Positions 61,914-64,000 of a stretch of DNA of 64,000 nucleotides are shown here, piece after piece. The notes below the pieces were generated by a model. That model made no database searches and was not told where the DNA came from. It was given only the letters and a program-made list of their open reading frames with translations. Position numbers and translations under genes: made by a program. Source of the DNA: Bacteroidales bacterium (GTDB taxonomy: Bacteria > Bacteroidota > Bacteroidia > Bacteroidales > UBA932); assembly GCA_017400135.1 (NCBI GenBank), contig JAFPVJ010000020.1, positions 1 through 64,000 of the forward strand, in the 5' to 3' direction. Positions within the stretch are counted from its first letter, which is position 1. Every line of letters starts with the position of its first letter.

Positions 61914-63176
61914 ATGAAGAAACTGTTGCTCAGCGCCCTGTGCGCGCTCGCTTTCCTCAGTCTCGGAGCGCAGACGCCCTGGGACGAGATCCGCGCCGAC
62001 AGCACCCGCGCCGCCGGCCTGCTGATGCCCTATCCCGGCCCCCAGAAGGCGCAGACCCAGGCGCCCCGGGGATACAAGCCTTTTTATATCAGCCATTTCG
62101 GCCGTCACGGATCCCGTTGGTACACCAGTTTCAGACCTTACGAAGAGTCCTGGGCCGTGTTGTCAGCCGCCGATTCCGCGGAGGCTCTGACTCCCTACGG
62201 GAAAGATGTTCTCCAGCGGGTGGCCTTACTCCGCGAGGATGCCCGGGACCGGGCCGGCGAACTGACGCAGAAAGGCTTCCGCCAGCACAAGGAGATAGCC
62301 CGGCGGATGTTCACGAACTACCGCCGCGTCTTCCGCGGGCGGAAACACATCAACGCCAACGCCACCCAGTCCGGGCGCGTGATGCTTAGCATGGAGTCTT
62401 TCTGCCTGGAACTCCTGAGCCTTAATCCCCGGCTGGACATCAGCCTGGATGCCAGTGCGCGGGATCGCGAATTCCTGGCCCATGAAACCCACGAGGTAGC
62501 CGTCTATGGAGACGAAGGCGCATGGCGGGAGGAACGGGACCGCCTGCGCGACTCGCTCTGTCACCCCGATCGCCTGATGGGCCTGCTCTTCGCGGATTCC
62601 GCCTATCTGGCAGCAAAGGTGAATGCGCCCAAGTTGATGATGAACCTCTATTCGCTGGCTTCCATCGCCCTCGATTCGGATATCGACGTGCGCCTCGGCG
62701 ACCTGTTTACCACGACGGAGTGGTACGAGCTCTGGCAGCCGGGCAATTACGGTTATTACATGCAGAAAGGCCCGAATCCGTCGGAGGGCGAGAAGTTCAT
62801 CCAGCGCTCTTCTCTCCAGACTTTGGAGCATATTGTCGCCAAGGCGGACGAAGCCATCGCGACGGGGGATTGCGCCGCCGACCTGCGCTTCTCGCACGAC
62901 TCGCACCTGGTCCCGCTCAGCACCACGCTCCAGCTGGACGGCTGCCGCGCGAAGGCGACGGATCCCGGCCAGGTGGCCGCCTCGTGGGCTAATTACCGTA
63001 TTTCCCCGATGGCCGGCAACATCCAGCTCATCTTCTTCCGCAACCGGAAGGGGAATGTCCTGGTGAAGTTCCTGCTCAATGAGAACGAAGTCGGTATCCC
63101 GGCTGCGACGGATCTTTATCCGTATTACCGTTGGGAAGACGTAAAGGCTTATTACAAGGAATATTACAATCTTTAA
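61914..63176 (+). CDS. Histidine acid phosphatase family protein, second copy
   Basis: A 420-residue exported paralog of the preceding gene (signal ending LSLGAQ). The RHGSRW motif and the LRFSHDSHLVPL site fall at equivalent residues, and the closing region FFRNRKGNVLVKFLLNENE is almost identical, while the middle part (about 120-300) differs more. Phosphomonoester hydrolysis in the periplasm is expected, possibly with different sugar- or inositol-phosphate preference. It is 6 bp from its partner and 3 bp from the rhamnosidase-like gene, so all three are one transcript. Confidence 0.85.
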   Translation: MKKLLLSALCALAFLSLGAQTPWDEIRADSTRAAGLLMPYPGPQKAQTQAPRGYKPFYISHFGRHGSRWYTSFRPYEESWAVLSAADSAEALTPYGKDVLQRVALLREDARDRAGELTQKGFRQHKEIARRMFTNYRRVFRGRKHINANATQSGRVMLSMESFCLELLSLNPRLDISLDASARDREFLAHETHEVAVYGDEGAWREERDRLRDSLCHPDRLMGLLFADSAYLAAKVNAPKLMMNLYSLASIALDSDIDVRLGDLFTTTEWYELWQPGNYGYYMQKGPNPSEGEKFIQRSSLQTLEHIVAKADEAIATGDCAADLRFSHDSHLVPLSTTLQLDGCRAKATDPGQVAASWANYRISPMAGNIQLIFFRNRKGNVLVKFLLNENEVGIPAATDLYPYYRWEDVKAYYKEYYNL

Positions 63177-63179
63177 GAT

Positions 63180-64000
63180 ATGAACAGAAGACAGTTTGTC
63201 AAAGACAGTTTCGTGCTGGTCGCCGGGACGGCGGTTCTGTCCTCCCTGCCGGCTGGCGCGGAAAACCTGAGCGCCTCCTCGGCCGCGCAGCTGGCGGCCA
63301 AGTTGACCGGCCCCGACGCGCTGTACAAGCAGTTCCAGGACCCCGACAACCGCTACCGCCCCTTCGTCCGCTGGTGGTGGAACGGGGACAAGGTCGAGGC
63401 CGAAGAGCTCGTGCGCGAGTTGCACCTGCTCAAGGAAGCCGGCATCGGCGGCGTCGAGATCAACCCCATTTCCTTCCCGGGCAAGGAGGAAATCTCCCTG
63501 GGCAAGAAGTCGCTGACCTGGCTCAGCGACGAATGGATCCAGATGCTCCAGGTCGTCTTCGACGAGGCCAAGCGGATCGGGATGACCTGCGACCTGATCG
63601 TGGGCTCGGGCTGGCCTTTTGGCGCGGAGACCCTGCCGCGGGATGAGCGCGCCAGCGTGATGCTGACCTACGCTGCACCGGTGGAGCCGGGTCTCTTCGA
63701 GATGTCCAAGTACAACCTGTACAAGTTGGTGGACCCGGGCGTCTCGGTTCCGAACCCCCGCCGTACCTGCGAACTCATTTCTTTCAAACTGGCTCCGGAT
63801 CCGATCGATGACCTCAGCCAGGTCGAGGACCTGACCGACAAGTTCGTGGACGACGTGATCACCCTCAATATCCCGGAGGGCAAGCATGTCATCTATGCGC
63901 TCATCCGTTTCGATTCCTTCGCCTGTGTCATTAACGGCGCGCCCGGTGCCGCGGGTTCGATCCTGAACCACATGGACGCCAAGGCCGTGCGCAAATACCT
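63180..64000 (+). CDS. GH106-like alpha-L-rhamnosidase, 5' part
   Basis: The first 273 codons of a gene cut by the window end. MNRRQFVKDSFVLVAGTAVLSS is a twin-arginine-like signal. The sequence then reads YRPFVRWWWNGDKVEAEEL and ELHLLKEAGIGGVEINP, with VVFDEAKRIGMTCDLIVGSGWPFG, the N-terminal barrel signature of GH106-related proteins. These cleave alpha-L-rhamnosides such as those of pectin. The catalytic residues lie in the missing part. It follows the phosphatase by 3 bp. Confidence 0.75.
   Translation, partial: MNRRQFVKDSFVLVAGTAVLSSLPAGAENLSASSAAQLAAKLTGPDALYKQFQDPDNRYRPFVRWWWNGDKVEAEELVRELHLLKEAGIGGVEINPISFPGKEEISLGKKSLTWLSDEWIQMLQVVFDEAKRIGMTCDLIVGSGWPFGAETLPRDERASVMLTYAAPVEPGLFEMSKYNLYKLVDPGVSVPNPRRTCELISFKLAPDPIDDLSQVEDLTDKFVDDVITLNIPEGKHVIYALIRFDSFACVINGAPGAAGSILNHMDAKAVRKY

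Noticed and set aside
1-64000. CRISPR arrays, tRNA, rRNA and prophage genes
   Set aside because: No regularly spaced short repeats, cloverleaf-like stretches, rRNA segments or phage structural genes were noticed. This was done by eye, so a short tRNA could have been missed in the few non-coding gaps.

Overview
The window is about 58% GC by eye and comes from a member of the Bacteroidales (Bacteroidota). The evidence is two SusC/SusD pairs, a hybrid two-component regulator, NigD-like and DUF4961/DUF5004-type lipoproteins, many secreted glycoside hydrolases, and promoters of the Bacteroidales TAnnTTTG type. The gene set (mannosidases, arabinan-type hydrolases, sialate O-acetylesterase, serpin) fits a gut or otherwise host-associated glycan degrader. 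I cannot assign a genus. Genes are tightly packed: no gap exceeds 300 bases, and I saw no rRNA, tRNA or CRISPR array.

Layout. 0-1.4 kb: a REP-associated tyrosine transposase (RAYT)-like gene between two direct copies of a 131-bp repeat. 1.4-5.3 kb: a YccF membrane protein and a peroxiredoxin, facing a minus-strand set of flavodoxin, metallo-hydrolase and WbsX/GH99-like genes. 5.4-9.5 kb: NigD-like lipoprotein, ECF sigma factor, a one-TM plus beta-barrel protein that looks like an envelope-spanning anti-sigma factor, and a VWA lipoprotein. 9.5-29.6 kb: eleven consecutive minus-strand genes (SGNH hydrolase, GH38-like, GH92, esterase, GH3, GH92, sialate O-acetylesterase, S9 peptidase, serpin, Gate-domain membrane protein, GH127), many overlapping by 4 bases, with one internal promoter ahead of the peptidase. 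This reads as a programme for taking apart mannose-rich, acetylated glycoprotein.

29.7-48.4 kb is a polysaccharide utilisation locus. A beta-propeller lipoprotein gene is translationally coupled to a large hybrid two-component regulator on the plus strand. On the minus strand, two tandem divergent copies of a SusC-SusD-DUF5004-DUF4961 cassette are followed by a GH43. GH43 here, GH127 nearby and the DUF4185-like propeller suggest an arabinose-containing target. The cassette promoter has a good TAnnTTTG box with an inverted repeat just upstream.

48.4-60.6 kb is mostly housekeeping: serine hydrolase, recG, pckA, an AGE-type epimerase, recQ, a PlsC-like acyltransferase that overlaps recQ tail to tail, a bile-acid/sodium symporter family protein, a phosphodiesterase lipoprotein and a PhnP-like metallo-hydrolase. 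60.6-64 kb holds two tandem histidine acid phosphatases and the start of a GH106-like rhamnosidase cut by the window end.

Several genes (yccF, recG, recQ) have the promoter -7 box only 4-6 bases before the ATG, which suggests leaderless mRNAs.
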